In this document: positions 17,768 to 25,813 of the stretch, piece by piece
How the letters are laid out: each line of letters starts with the position of its first letter
How positions within the stretch are numbered: position 1 is the stretch's first letter
Assembly: GCF_947488515.1 (NCBI RefSeq)
Contig: NZ_CANKZF010000001.1
Location: forward strand, 1,984,001-2,048,000
Length of the DNA: 64,000 bases
From: an uncultured Nocardioides sp.
GTDB lineage: Bacteria; Actinomycetota; Actinomycetes; Propionibacteriales; Nocardioidaceae
Direction: 5' to 3'
The notes under the pieces: model-generated
The model's database searches: none
Seen by the model: the letters and a program-made list of their open reading frames with translations, nothing else
Told to the model about the DNA's origin: nothing
Made by a program: the position numbers and the translations under genes

Positions 17768-18097
17768 TCAGTAAGACCAGACCGCAGACTTGGCGGCCAG
17801 CCGAAGCGACGCGCCAGGATTGGCAGAGAACGCAATGGAAACGGCGCTATAGCGCGTGCACGGCTTGTAGGACCACACCTCGGACCGGTAACCGCCACTC
17901 GTGGCACCGCTCTGCCTAGTGCCTCGAGTCCCGAATTCGGCATCGACAGCCGCCTTGGTCATACCTTTTCGCACCTGGCCGTACTCGGCGCGAGTAACGC
18001 AGCCGGGTGTACCCGGGTCGGCACCAGCAGGAGCGGCCCAAAGCGCGAGCGGACTGATGACGGCAGCGGCCGTTGTTGCGGCGAAGAACTTGTTCAT
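17768..18097 (-). CDS. Secreted BLIP-like small protein
   Basis: 109 residues: a signal peptide (MNKFFAATTAAAVISPLALWAAPAGA) and one small domain starting CVTRAEYGQVRKGMTKAAVDAEFG. The pattern (aromatic)...V(K/R)KGM(T/S)xxxVxxxFG and the following SGGYRSEVWSYKPC resemble one repeat of the BLIP/SmpA fold, which Streptomyces genomes encode in many small secreted versions. BLIP itself inhibits beta-lactamases by binding; this single-domain relative need not. A good GAAAGG site precedes the ATG at 18097. Two cysteines may pair. Confidence 0.7.
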   Translation of the reverse strand: MNKFFAATTAAAVISPLALWAAPAGADPGTPGCVTRAEYGQVRKGMTKAAVDAEFGTRGTRQSGATSGGYRSEVWSYKPCTRYSAVSIAFSANPGASLRLAAKSAVWSY

Positions 18098-18195
18098 GGG
18101 TGACCTTTCGTGTGCATGGCGCATCACGTAGCAAGGACATGATGGTTGGGGCGGCGACCGGCTGGCCTGTCGATTAGCGGGGCGGTTTGGTCAAC

Positions 18196-19083
18196 TCAGA
18201 GGCGATTGATGTCCGCAAACCGGAAGATGAACGATGGGTCTTCGACCGATCCCGCCTGGGTCAGCCTTGAATCATTCACGCAGGTTCCTCCGGATCCTCG
18301 GAAGGTCCCCGAGAACCTCACGTTCTCTCCCTCCTCGAGTTCCAGGAGCTTGTTGAGGAGAGGTCCCGGCTTCACAAGGGTGTCGTCCATAATGTCTGAG
18401 AACGCGTTGTTCCACGTCCCCAGCTCGGTGTCGGGTGCGATTTCGATCGTGACGATCCCGTGCCCGTCGCCGTTCGAATCGAGTGTCGTTACCGTGCCGG
18501 TCCAGCCCGCGATCTGACCCGAGCCGAGGAGCTGGCACATTGCGTCGTTGCGGCCGCTCAGCGCGGCTCCCGCTTTGAGGTCGTTCGATGCGTTCGCGAA
18601 GTTGTCCCTTGCCTCGTTCGCGATCATTATGAATTGTGCCTGCTGCGCGGGTTGTGGGCCGTAGGGGTTCGTGGGCTTCGGCGCTGGCTTGGGCTTGGGC
18701 TTGGGCGAGGCAACGGCTGTTTCCTCCACCGCTTGATCATCCTCGGCGCCGCTGCTGTCTTCCGACAGGGACTTGGTGGTCAGAGACTTGGTCTCAGACG
18801 CTGTTGCCTCCGTCGAGTCATCGCCGAGCGCTCCGCTCAGGGCGCCGATAAGCACGAACGCACCAATGCCAGTGAGCACCTTGTGTCGCTTCATCCATGC
18901 CACCGCGCCGCTCTGCGGAGACGGAGTGACAGGTGCGGCCGTCAGTGGCTGTGGAATGTTGTTGACTGGCTCAGCACCAGTACCTGCCTCCATGCCCTCG
19001 GCCCAAGCGGTGCCGTTCCACCAGCGGAGCTTGCTCGGGTCATTCTGGTCCGGGTACCACCCAGGGGACATGTTGCTTGTCAC
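18196..19083 (-). CDS. DUF2510-containing membrane-anchored protein
   Basis: 295 residues. An N-terminal DUF2510 module (GWYPDQNDPSKLRWWNGTAW) lies in the cytoplasm, then a single membrane helix near 70-85 (VLTGIGAFVLIGALSGAL), an acidic/Ser-rich and Lys-Pro-rich stalk (KPKPKPAPKP), and an extracellular domain of about 150 residues with two cysteines (DAMCQLL, GGTCVND). The latter is not recognised; a beta-barrel OB-like fold is possible. Start is GTG 19083, with ATG 19071 equally possible. Located beside the integrase and read away from it. Confidence 0.75.
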   Translation of the reverse strand: MTSNMSPGWYPDQNDPSKLRWWNGTAWAEGMEAGTGAEPVNNIPQPLTAAPVTPSPQSGAVAWMKRHKVLTGIGAFVLIGALSGALGDDSTEATASETKSLTTKSLSEDSSGAEDDQAVEETAVASPKPKPKPAPKPTNPYGPQPAQQAQFIMIANEARDNFANASNDLKAGAALSGRNDAMCQLLGSGQIAGWTGTVTTLDSNGDGHGIVTIEIAPDTELGTWNNAFSDIMDDTLVKPGPLLNKLLELEEGENVRFSGTFRGSGGTCVNDSRLTQAGSVEDPSFIFRFADINRL

Positions 19084-19485
19084 GAGAAGTTCTCACATTC
19101 GGAAAGACTGGGGGTGTGCCGAAGCGACTCGACCCCCGTCGGAAGAGCCATGGTGACCCCACGGCTTCGTTGCGCGGAGTCTACGAGCGGCCTTGGTCCG
19201 CCGTCCTGCGATTCATCGAATGAAGCACGTGCCCGGGGGCGTGAGGCTCCGAGGAGCCCCCGGCGCCGCAGACGAGTGCTCAAGCGCGAACCGACCGGGA
19301 GGTCGATGCCGTCACTATGGAGGATTGCTCCCGCCTGCGTCCTGGCAGCGACCACGCGGCATACCGCCGCGATACCTGTCGCGACCTGTGTTCGGGGCAA
19401 CGGCGTGGCCCTAGCCTCAGGCAAGTGCCTCGTCCTCATTCGGCGGACCAGGTCGGGGCTTGCCCGACCCCGCCAGGTGACATTG
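19084..19485. other. Intergenic stretch upstream of the integrase
   Basis: No gene supported; the long reading frame through it lacks coding character. It includes a hairpin CGGGGGC (19234-19240) / GCCCCCG (19256-19262) and a second, GGTCGGG-GCTTG-CCCGACC at 19451-19469, that ends five bases before the integrase ribosome-binding site. The second could sequester translation initiation or be a recombinase arm site. Confidence 0.45.
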
Positions 19486-20391
19486 ATGACCACCCTCCTG
19501 CCGTTCCAGCCCGATGCGATGACGCCAGCTCAACTCGCGGCCGTCTCCTACCTCGCCCGCTACTCCGGGCACACCCACACCCTGTACGCCTCCCAACTGC
19601 GGCGCTGGTTCGCCTGGTGCGAAAGCAACACCCTCGATCCACTCGTCGGGGTCCAGCGAGCCCACATCGAGCTCTACATCCGACACCTCGGACAAGCCGG
19701 CCTGATCGCGTCCTCTGTCGTCACCTCGATGCACGCCGTCCGCGGCTACTTCAAATACGCCCACATCGACGGATTCATCCCGTCCGACCCAGCCGTCTAC
19801 GCACGCCTCCCAAGGGTGCACCGCGACGAATCCCGCACCCAAGGCCTAGACCGCCTCGAACTCATCAGGTTCCTCCAAGTCGCCCAGACGCTCACCGTCC
19901 ACCACGGAGCATTGGCCTTCCTGCTCGGCATCAACGCCCTACGAGCATCCGAGGCAGCCGCGGTCCGGATCGAGGACTATGCCGAAACACTTCGCGGACA
20001 CCGCGTCCTGCACCTCGTCGGAAGGGGCGACAAGCCCGCCACCATGCCGATCACCGTCCCCGTGCTGCGCGTCCTGGAGGCCTGCCGCGGCAGCCGGACC
20101 GACGGACGGCTCATCCTGCGTCCCGTGTCCGGCAACCCCATCGACAGGCGAGACGCCTACCGGATGGTCGCCCGAATCGCGAAAGCCGCCGCCATCCCCC
20201 GCCACATCAGCCCCCACTCGCTTCGCCACGCCGCCATCACCAACGCCCTTGATGCCGGCGTCCCGCTAAGCGACGCCCAGATTCTTGCCAGGCACGCCGA
20301 CCCGCGCACCACCGAGCACTACGACCGCGCCCGCGGAAACCTCGACCGCCACGGCGTCCACTTCCTCACTGCCTACGTCGCCGGCGTCTAG
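19486..20391 (+). CDS. Tyrosine recombinase / integrase
   Basis: Complete 301-residue XerC-like recombinase. The N-terminal SAM-like DNA-binding domain covers about 12-110. The catalytic domain shows Arg153 (ALRASEAA), a likely Lys183 (GRGDKPATMPI), His244-x-x-Arg247 (HSLRH), His270 (ILARHADPRT) and the nucleophile Tyr279 (TEHYDRAR). All catalytic residues are present, so it may be active. The ATG follows AGGTGA by six bases. It sits in the middle of an island of secreted proteins. Whether it is a phage, ICE or cassette integrase cannot be told from this window. Confidence 0.9.
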   Translation: MTTLLPFQPDAMTPAQLAAVSYLARYSGHTHTLYASQLRRWFAWCESNTLDPLVGVQRAHIELYIRHLGQAGLIASSVVTSMHAVRGYFKYAHIDGFIPSDPAVYARLPRVHRDESRTQGLDRLELIRFLQVAQTLTVHHGALAFLLGINALRASEAAAVRIEDYAETLRGHRVLHLVGRGDKPATMPITVPVLRVLEACRGSRTDGRLILRPVSGNPIDRRDAYRMVARIAKAAAIPRHISPHSLRHAAITNALDAGVPLSDAQILARHADPRTTEHYDRARGNLDRHGVHFLTAYVAGV

Positions 20392-20686
20392 GGAGTTCGA
20401 CTCCGCCACAGCGACGGATCGCGTAGTCGGTGCTACGCCCACGGAGCACGACCGCTTGGCGAGTCCGACGTCAGTGCTAGAACCGACACTCATTGAACCA
20501 GTACCAGCCGGTCGGTGCCTTCCGCCCCCGCGTCCGGCTCTTGCGCTGAATCGCGCGCAACGCAATCCCTGCTTACGACCGGGCGGGACAACGAAACTTG
20601 GAGCACCGGAGCATCGCGACGTCCATCAGGCCGCGTGCTCAACTGGCTCACAGTCCAGCTTCACGATGGGTTCGCGGTTATGCCTC

Positions 20687-21274
20687 TCAGTAGACCTGAT
20701 TCGCTGCGTGGGTGGCCTGCTCCTTGGTGAATTTGTCGCCCGCCGGAGACGACAACTGTTCAATCAGCCCCTGCTTCGAGAAGGACATCGTGTCCAGGTA
20801 GTTCTCCGCTGCCTCTACGGCCTCGGCGTTCCAGTCCGCGTCAACATTGTTCGCCGCAAACGTCGCGTCGGCCTTCGAGTAGTCGTCACCCGCGGGGGAC
20901 GACAACTGCTGGATCAGCCCTGCCTTCGAGAACGCCATGATGTCGACGTAATTCTGGCCCGCCTCCAATGCGTTCTCTTGGCCGGAGGTCATTTCGGGCT
21001 CAGCCTCTTCGGTCGGTTCGGATGCGGCCTTGTCCTTCTTGCCACTGTCGCTCGAATCGCTCGAGGAGTCATCCGTAGCAGTGACGTCATCATCGCCACC
21101 GCTACCCAGCGCAGCCGCGATGATGATGACCAGAACGAGTCCTGCGAGCCACCAACGCTTCTTCCTGAACCACGGTCGTGACGCCTTCGCGTACGCCTTG
21201 TCTGCCTTGGCCTGCGCCTTCGGATTCGCCGAAGGCGGTTCTGTGTTCGGGTCTTCCCCCGCTGTGTATGTCAT
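20687..21274 (-). CDS. Membrane-anchored Ltp-repeat protein
   Basis: 195 residues. A charged cytoplasmic N-terminus (about 40 residues) leads into one membrane helix (WWLAGLVLVIIIAAALG) and then an Asp/Ser-rich stalk. Two Ltp repeats follow: ALEAGQNYVDIMAFSKAGLI / QQLSSPAG and AVEAAENYLDTMSFSKQGLI / EQLSSPAG. The anchoring by a helix replaces the lipid anchor of phage Ltp. Superinfection exclusion is the known role of the phage prototype; for this protein it is an inference. It faces the integrase tail to tail. Confidence 0.82.
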   Translation of the reverse strand: MTYTAGEDPNTEPPSANPKAQAKADKAYAKASRPWFRKKRWWLAGLVLVIIIAAALGSGGDDDVTATDDSSSDSSDSGKKDKAASEPTEEAEPEMTSGQENALEAGQNYVDIMAFSKAGLIQQLSSPAGDDYSKADATFAANNVDADWNAEAVEAAENYLDTMSFSKQGLIEQLSSPAGDKFTKEQATHAANQVY

Positions 21275-21909
21275 CTTCGAAGGTTAAGGCGGTCTAGCCC
21301 AACGAGTAAGGGGTGATGGACCAAGCATGCGATTTTCGGGCAGCGAGGTGGGGACTGCGAACTCGTGCACTCTGCACGAACGGGTGACAGCAGGACGTAG
21401 CCCATTGCGCCGCCATTGCCCTACGCACACCGCCCTCCACCCGCCGCAGACGGCGTACAAAGCGCGACCCAAGCCCGACGGCCACCAGGCCGTCCAGCAC
21501 CGCTGAAGGACGTACGGCAGCAACCCCGGTGAGCGGCACCGAGCGCGCACCCACGGGCGCAGCACCGAGTCCTGCGCCCCACCCGCACCACGTCGCAGGC
21601 CGCCAGGCCGTTGGGCGGCCGGGCACCAGCGTCCAGCCGCTCCCCGACTCCGTCCGTGAGCGCGCGGGGGTCGATCTGGCGCGAGCCAGGGATGGCGCCG
21701 TTGGTCGTGATGACGTGCGCCGGGTTCTCCGGCTGCGCTCCTGCTCACCGTCGCGCCGCTGCGGGCAGTGGAGGGCGGAGCGACCACCGCCGGCTCCGGG
21801 CTCGTCAACGGCGTGCTGCTGCTGTTCACGGTGCTGACCCAGCTGTTCACGGTGCGTGGGCGACCCGGGCCGCCGACTAGCGCGGAGCCGTCGACGTACA
21901 GTCCCCGGC
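21275..21909. other. Intergenic stretch at the right edge of the island
   Basis: The left half (21275-21655) has open frames on both strands but none with a recognisable protein or start signal. The right half carries the MFS remnant. The gap separates the less GC-biased island from the housekeeping-like genes that follow. Confidence 0.5.
21656..21871 (+). pseudogene. MFS transporter N-terminal remnant, frameshifted
   Basis: Two adjacent frames together read like the first two helices of a major facilitator protein: WREPGMAPLVVMTCAGFSG (frame from 21656) and then, after a frame change near 21734-21738, LLLTVAPLRAVEGGATTAGS / GLVNGVLLLFTVLTQLF. Nothing of the remaining ten helices follows. 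A single indel plus truncation explains it. This is by-eye recognition; the family name is probable, not certain. Confidence 0.5.
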
Positions 21910-22692
21910 ATGCCTTCTCGCACCTGGCCCGCCGGCGCGGCCGTGCTCTCCGCCACCGGCCTCCTGTCCCGTGCCAGGGCCCGCGATGACACCCGTGACC
22001 TCGCCCGTCCCGACGGTCCGCCGACGCCCGTGACGATGTTCGGCGAGCTCGCGGCGCCGCTCGACGCGGCCCGCCTGGTCGCGGCGCTCCCCCGGCTGGC
22101 GGCGGCGCCCCGCGGCGACGGCCACCTCGTGGTCGACATCCCCGGCTGGAAGGCCCCCGAGCTCACGGGTGCGCCGCTGCGCGCCTACCTCAACCGGCTC
22201 GGGTACGACGCCCGCGGCTGGGGCTTCGGTACCAACACCGGCGACCCGCGCCGTGACGTCGATCGGCTGTCGAGGCGGGTGCTCGAGCTGGTCGACGAGC
22301 TGGGCGAGCCGGCCTCGCTGGTCGGGTGGAGCCTCGGCGGCGTCATCGCCCGGGAGGTGGCGCGACGCCACCCGGACGCCGTACGACGCGTGGTCACCTA
22401 CGGCACGCCGGTGGCCGGCGGGGCCCGCCACACGAGCGTCGCCCGCTCCTCGAACGCGGGGGCCGACGCGCACGCCGACCGCGTCGCCCGCCGCCTCGAC
22501 GCGTCCTCCCCGATCCGGGTGCCGCTCACGGTGCTCTTCTCCCGCCGCGACGGCGTCGTGTCGTGGCAGGCGTGCATCGACCGCGCGACGCCGTCGGCCG
22601 AGCACGTCGAGGTGTCGTCGACGCACCTCGGGATGGGGTTCGACCCGGACGTGTGGACGGTCGTGGCCGACCGCCTCGCCCGCCCGAGCTGA
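21910..22692 (+). CDS. Alpha/beta hydrolase fold protein
   Basis: 260 residues. The nucleophile elbow is GWSLGGVIA, the acid is probably in FSRRDGVV and the histidine in STHLGMG. No acyl-ester substrate can be assigned; PGWKAPELTGAPLRAYLNRLGY near the N-terminus resembles lipase-like serine hydrolases of actinobacteria. An N-terminal hydrophobic stretch (WPAGAAVLSATGLL) is not a clear signal peptide. ATG at 21910 preferred, since upstream in-frame sequence belongs to the MFS remnant region. Confidence 0.83.
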   Translation: MPSRTWPAGAAVLSATGLLSRARARDDTRDLARPDGPPTPVTMFGELAAPLDAARLVAALPRLAAAPRGDGHLVVDIPGWKAPELTGAPLRAYLNRLGYDARGWGFGTNTGDPRRDVDRLSRRVLELVDELGEPASLVGWSLGGVIAREVARRHPDAVRRVVTYGTPVAGGARHTSVARSSNAGADAHADRVARRLDASSPIRVPLTVLFSRRDGVVSWQACIDRATPSAEHVEVSSTHLGMGFDPDVWTVVADRLARPS

Positions 22693-22698
22693 GTCGCG

Positions 22699-23628
22699 TC
22701 AGGGCACGAGCACGAGCTTTCCACCGGGGTGCTGGCCCATCAGCAGCTCGGTCGCGGCGAGGGCGTCGGCCAGCGGGAACGAGCGGGCCACGGGCACGAC
22801 GAGCTCGCCGGCCCCCGCACGACGGACCAGCTCGGCCCGCACGGATGCGCGGAACTCACGGCTGGCGGGCTGCGCACCCGCAATGGCAAGGATGCCCTCG
22901 TCCCGCGCCCGGTCGGCGGCCGCGATCGTGACGATGCGACCGCGGTCGGCGACCAGGGACAGCGACACCGCGACGGCCTCCTCGGTGCCCACGCAGTCGA
23001 GCGCCGCGGCGACGCCCTTCGGCGCGGCAGCGCGCACGCGCTCCTCGAGTCCGTCCCCGTAGGCGACCGGCTCGCCACCGAAGCGGCGTACCACTTCGTG
23101 GTTCCACGGGCTCGCCGTGCCGATCACCCGCGCGCCGATCCACCCGGCCTGCTGCAGCACACTGACGCCGACGGCACCGGACGCGCCGTGCACCACGATC
23201 GTCTCGCCGCGGGCGACGCCGACCACGTGCAGCATCTCGGCGGCGGTCGTGCCGGCGAGCAGCAGGTTGGCGGCCTCGCCGAACGACAGCGACGACGGCT
23301 TGGCGAAGACGTCCTGCGCGGGCACGGTCACCTCGGTCGCCCAGCCGCCGCTGATGCGGAAGGCGAGGACCTCGTCACCCACCGCCACGGGTCCCGAGCC
23401 GATCTCGGCCCCCGGTCCGACCGCGGTGACGACCCCCGCGACCTCGTAGCCGATCGCCCTCGGGAAGTCGCCGGCGCCGGTCGCCACGTGCTTGGCGTCC
23501 GCCGGGTTCATCCCGGCCGCGCGGACGGAGATCGTGACCTCGCCCGCCTGTGGTGCGGGGACGTCGTGCTCCTCGAGCACGAAGACGTCGAGGCCGCCAG
23601 GACGGGTCGCGATCCACCGATGTGCCAT
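22699..23628 (-). CDS. NADP-dependent zinc-free alcohol dehydrogenase / quinone oxidoreductase
   Basis: MDR-superfamily protein of 309 residues. The GroES-like N-terminal domain (AAGMNPADAKHVATG, GYEVAGVV) lacks the zinc-binding cysteines. A Rossmann domain begins at ETIVVHGASGAVGVSVLQQA. Typical partners reduce quinones or enones with NADPH. It converges on the hydrolase gene with only six bases between stops. Confidence 0.9.
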   Translation of the reverse strand: MAHRWIATRPGGLDVFVLEEHDVPAPQAGEVTISVRAAGMNPADAKHVATGAGDFPRAIGYEVAGVVTAVGPGAEIGSGPVAVGDEVLAFRISGGWATEVTVPAQDVFAKPSSLSFGEAANLLLAGTTAAEMLHVVGVARGETIVVHGASGAVGVSVLQQAGWIGARVIGTASPWNHEVVRRFGGEPVAYGDGLEERVRAAAPKGVAAALDCVGTEEAVAVSLSLVADRGRIVTIAAADRARDEGILAIAGAQPASREFRASVRAELVRRAGAGELVVPVARSFPLADALAATELLMGQHPGGKLVLVP

Positions 23629-23677
23629 CGCCCGAACCTAGCCGGGACCCCGTGACAGCCCGGTGATCGGCTCGGAC

Positions 23678-24691
23678 CTACTCCTGGGCGAGCGGCGGGA
23701 CAGTGACGACCTGGCCGGCGTAGCTCAGCCCGGCACCGAACGCGATCAGGAGCGCCGTGTCGCCGGCCGCTGCCTCGCCCTTGCGCAGCATCGCCTCCAT
23801 GGCGAGCGGCACCGACGCGGCCGAGGTGTTGCCCGAGTCGACCACGTCGGTGGCGATGGCGACGGAGTCGGGGAGCTGGATGTTCTTGGCGAGGGTCTGG
23901 GTGATCCGCAGGTTGGCCTGGTGCGGGATGAAGGCGTCGAGCTCGTCGACGGAGACGCCCGCCAGGTCGAGCGCCTCGTGCGCGACCTTCGCCATCGCGA
24001 ACGGCGCCCAGCGGAAGACCGCGGTGCCCTCCATCTGGACCACCGGGTGGTCGGCCCCCTCGCGCCCGGCGTGGCCGCCGATGCAGCTCGGCGTCTGGGT
24101 GATGACGTGGGCCTGCGAGCCGTCGGAGCCCCAGGCCGTGGGACCGATCCCGGCGGCCTCGGACGGACCCACCACGACCGCACCCGCGCCGTCGGCGAAG
24201 ATGAACGCGGTGCCGCGGTCGGTCGGGTCCATGAAGCGGCTCAGCTGCTCGACGCCGATGACCAGCACGTGGCTCTCGGCGCCCGCACGCACCATCGACG
24301 CGGCCAGGTTGAGCGCGTGGCAGAAGCCTGCACACCCGGCGGAGATGTCGAAGGCTGCCGCCGTGATGCCGAGCGCGGAGGCGACCTGCGGGGCCGAGGC
24401 GGGGGTGTGCTCCGGGTGGGTGGACGTCGCGACGATGACGCAGCCGATCTGCTCGGCACCCACACCGGCGGCCCGCAGCGCCTTCTCGGCGGCCGAGATC
24501 GACATGCCGATGAGGGTCTCGTCCTCGCCGGCGAAGCGCCGGGTCTTGATGCCCGACCGGGTCTGGATCCACTCGTCGGAGGAGTCCAGGACCTCGCAGA
24601 CCTCGTCGTTGGTCACGACGCGCGCGGGACGGTGGACTCCGAGCCCCAGCATCGCGGCGTGGGTGAGGTCGGTCGACTGCTGGATGGTCAT
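23678..24691 (-). CDS. fabH: Beta-ketoacyl-ACP synthase III
   Basis: 337 residues with the full KAS III triad: Cys120 in ISAGCAGF, His257 in IPHQAN and Asn288 in DSGNTSAAS. DEWIQTRSGIKTRRF near the N-terminus is also typical. Known role: condensing acyl-CoA primers with malonyl-ACP to start fatty acid (or polyketide) synthesis; branched primers are usual in actinobacteria. No other fab genes are adjacent. It could serve a specialised pathway rather than the main one. Confidence 0.92.
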   Translation of the reverse strand: MTIQQSTDLTHAAMLGLGVHRPARVVTNDEVCEVLDSSDEWIQTRSGIKTRRFAGEDETLIGMSISAAEKALRAAGVGAEQIGCVIVATSTHPEHTPASAPQVASALGITAAAFDISAGCAGFCHALNLAASMVRAGAESHVLVIGVEQLSRFMDPTDRGTAFIFADGAGAVVVGPSEAAGIGPTAWGSDGSQAHVITQTPSCIGGHAGREGADHPVVQMEGTAVFRWAPFAMAKVAHEALDLAGVSVDELDAFIPHQANLRITQTLAKNIQLPDSVAIATDVVDSGNTSAASVPLAMEAMLRKGEAAAGDTALLIAFGAGLSYAGQVVTVPPLAQE

Positions 24692-24722
24692 GGGGCGAGC
24701 ATAAGCAGGCCTGCGACGAGCG

Positions 24723-24857
24723 TCACAGCTCGCTGGTGGGCTGGGTCTCCGGGACGGGCGAGTCGGGCACCTCGCCCGGGTCGATCGGGTCGAGGCCCGG
24801 GTCGCCGGAGGGCACGATCTCGGGGTCGGAATCGGGTTCGACTGGTGTGGTGGTCAT
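24723..24857 (-). CDS. Small acidic proline-rich protein (44 aa)
   Basis: MTTTPVEPDSDPEIVPSGDP ... TSEL, strongly acidic with regularly spaced Asp-Pro and no cysteines. It is likely disordered. GGAGG abuts the ATG, with AGGA farther upstream at a usable distance. Not recognised. It lies between FabH and a DUF998 gene, on the FabH strand and 31 bases upstream of FabH, so it may be the first gene of that transcript. Confidence 0.5.
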   Translation of the reverse strand: MTTTPVEPDSDPEIVPSGDPGLDPIDPGEVPDSPVPETQPTSEL

Positions 24858-24938
24858 CCTCCAGTCCTACGCCGAGCGCCCGGACGTGGCAACGCCTTCC
24901 CACCCTGAGTGATGGGAGCGTGCCCGTACGTTGGCCGC

Positions 24939-25565
24939 GTGCCCGCCACCCCGTCGCGCGCCGCTCTGCTCGGCGCGCTGGTCCTCCTGCTGCGGCCCAC
25001 CTACATCGCTGCCGAGGTCGTCACGGCCGCCGCCACGACGGGCGGCTACAGCTTCGTCGCCGACTCGGTCAGCCGGCTCGGCGAGGTCGGGTGCACGGCG
25101 TCGTACTGCTCACCGCGGCACGAGGTGATGAACGGCGCCTTCATGGTCTACGGCGCCGCGCTGGCCGTCGGCGCGCTGCTGCTCGCGAAGCAGCTCGGGC
25201 CGTGGGTGACCGGGCTGCTCGTGGTGTCGGGACTGAGCTCGTACGCCACGGGGCTGGCGCCGCTCGACCAGGACGCCGCGCTGCACGCTCTCGCCGCGGC
25301 GCCGCTGTTCGTCGCCCAGCCGCTGGCGCTGCTGCTGCTCGGCCGTCAGGTGCGCCGGGACCGGCCCCGACTCGGCAACGCGCTGCTGGCCACCGGTGTG
25401 CTCACCGCTACGGCAGCGGTGGGGTTCGTGGTCTCCGGCGACGGGTGGGCGGCCGGAGTGATCGAGCGGCTCGCGCTGTGGCCGGTGCTCCTCGGCCTGG
25501 CGGCGTTCGCCTGGGACGCCGGCCTGCGTCGGCGTCCGCGAGGCTGGGCTGCGGCAGCTCAGTAG
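24939..25565 (+). CDS. DUF998 family membrane protein
   Basis: 208 residues with about six hydrophobic segments. SFVADSVSRLGEVGC after the first helix and HEVMNGAFMVYGAAL after the second are the DUF998 pattern. Function of the family is unknown. The GTG at 24939 starts at VPATPSRAALLG; an in-frame ATG at 24909 is less likely because it would lengthen the N-terminus beyond the first helix. Its last bases overlap the next, convergent small gene. Confidence 0.8.
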   Translation: MPATPSRAALLGALVLLLRPTYIAAEVVTAAATTGGYSFVADSVSRLGEVGCTASYCSPRHEVMNGAFMVYGAALAVGALLLAKQLGPWVTGLLVVSGLSSYATGLAPLDQDAALHALAAAPLFVAQPLALLLLGRQVRRDRPRLGNALLATGVLTATAAVGFVVSGDGWAAGVIERLALWPVLLGLAAFAWDAGLRRRPRGWAAAAQ

Positions 25566-25696
25566 CGCCTGCCGCCGCGGCGCTCCTGCACCTTCTGCAC
25601 GGCCTGCTTGATCTTGGCCTGGTTGTGAGGCTTGCGCGCCTCGTCGTAGACCTTCTTGGCGATGCCGAAGGCCGCGATCTTCTTTGCCATACCCAT
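25559..25696 (-). CDS. Small basic protein (45 aa)
   Basis: MGMAKKIAAFGIAKKVYDEA ... GGRRY: a highly basic, helical peptide with 15 Lys/Arg in 45 residues. Not recognised; it could bind nucleic acid or ribosomes (inference from charge). A second in-frame ATG lies at 25690. The stop overlaps the end of the DUF998 gene on the other strand by seven bases. Confidence 0.55.
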   Translation of the reverse strand: MGMAKKIAAFGIAKKVYDEARKPHNQAKIKQAVQKVQERRGGRRY

Positions 25697-25813
25697 GCCT
25701 GGACCGTACCCAGCAGCGGCAAGGTGATCCGTGGCAATCCGTGAGCCGGGTCACTCCGAACACAGAGGGAGCCGCCGGTCCCGGCGGACATGTCGACGAA
25801 GGGTCCCAGACCG

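Noticed and set aside
18460..19485. Very long N-terminal extension of the integrase
   Set aside because: It runs antisense through the DUF2510 gene and lacks domain similarity; the ATG at 19486 has a good ribosome-binding site and gives the usual integrase length.
21284..21850. 188-residue minus-strand frame (and overlapping longer ones)
   Set aside because: Trp/Arg/Pro-rich, no family resemblance, and antisense to a recognisable MFS fragment.
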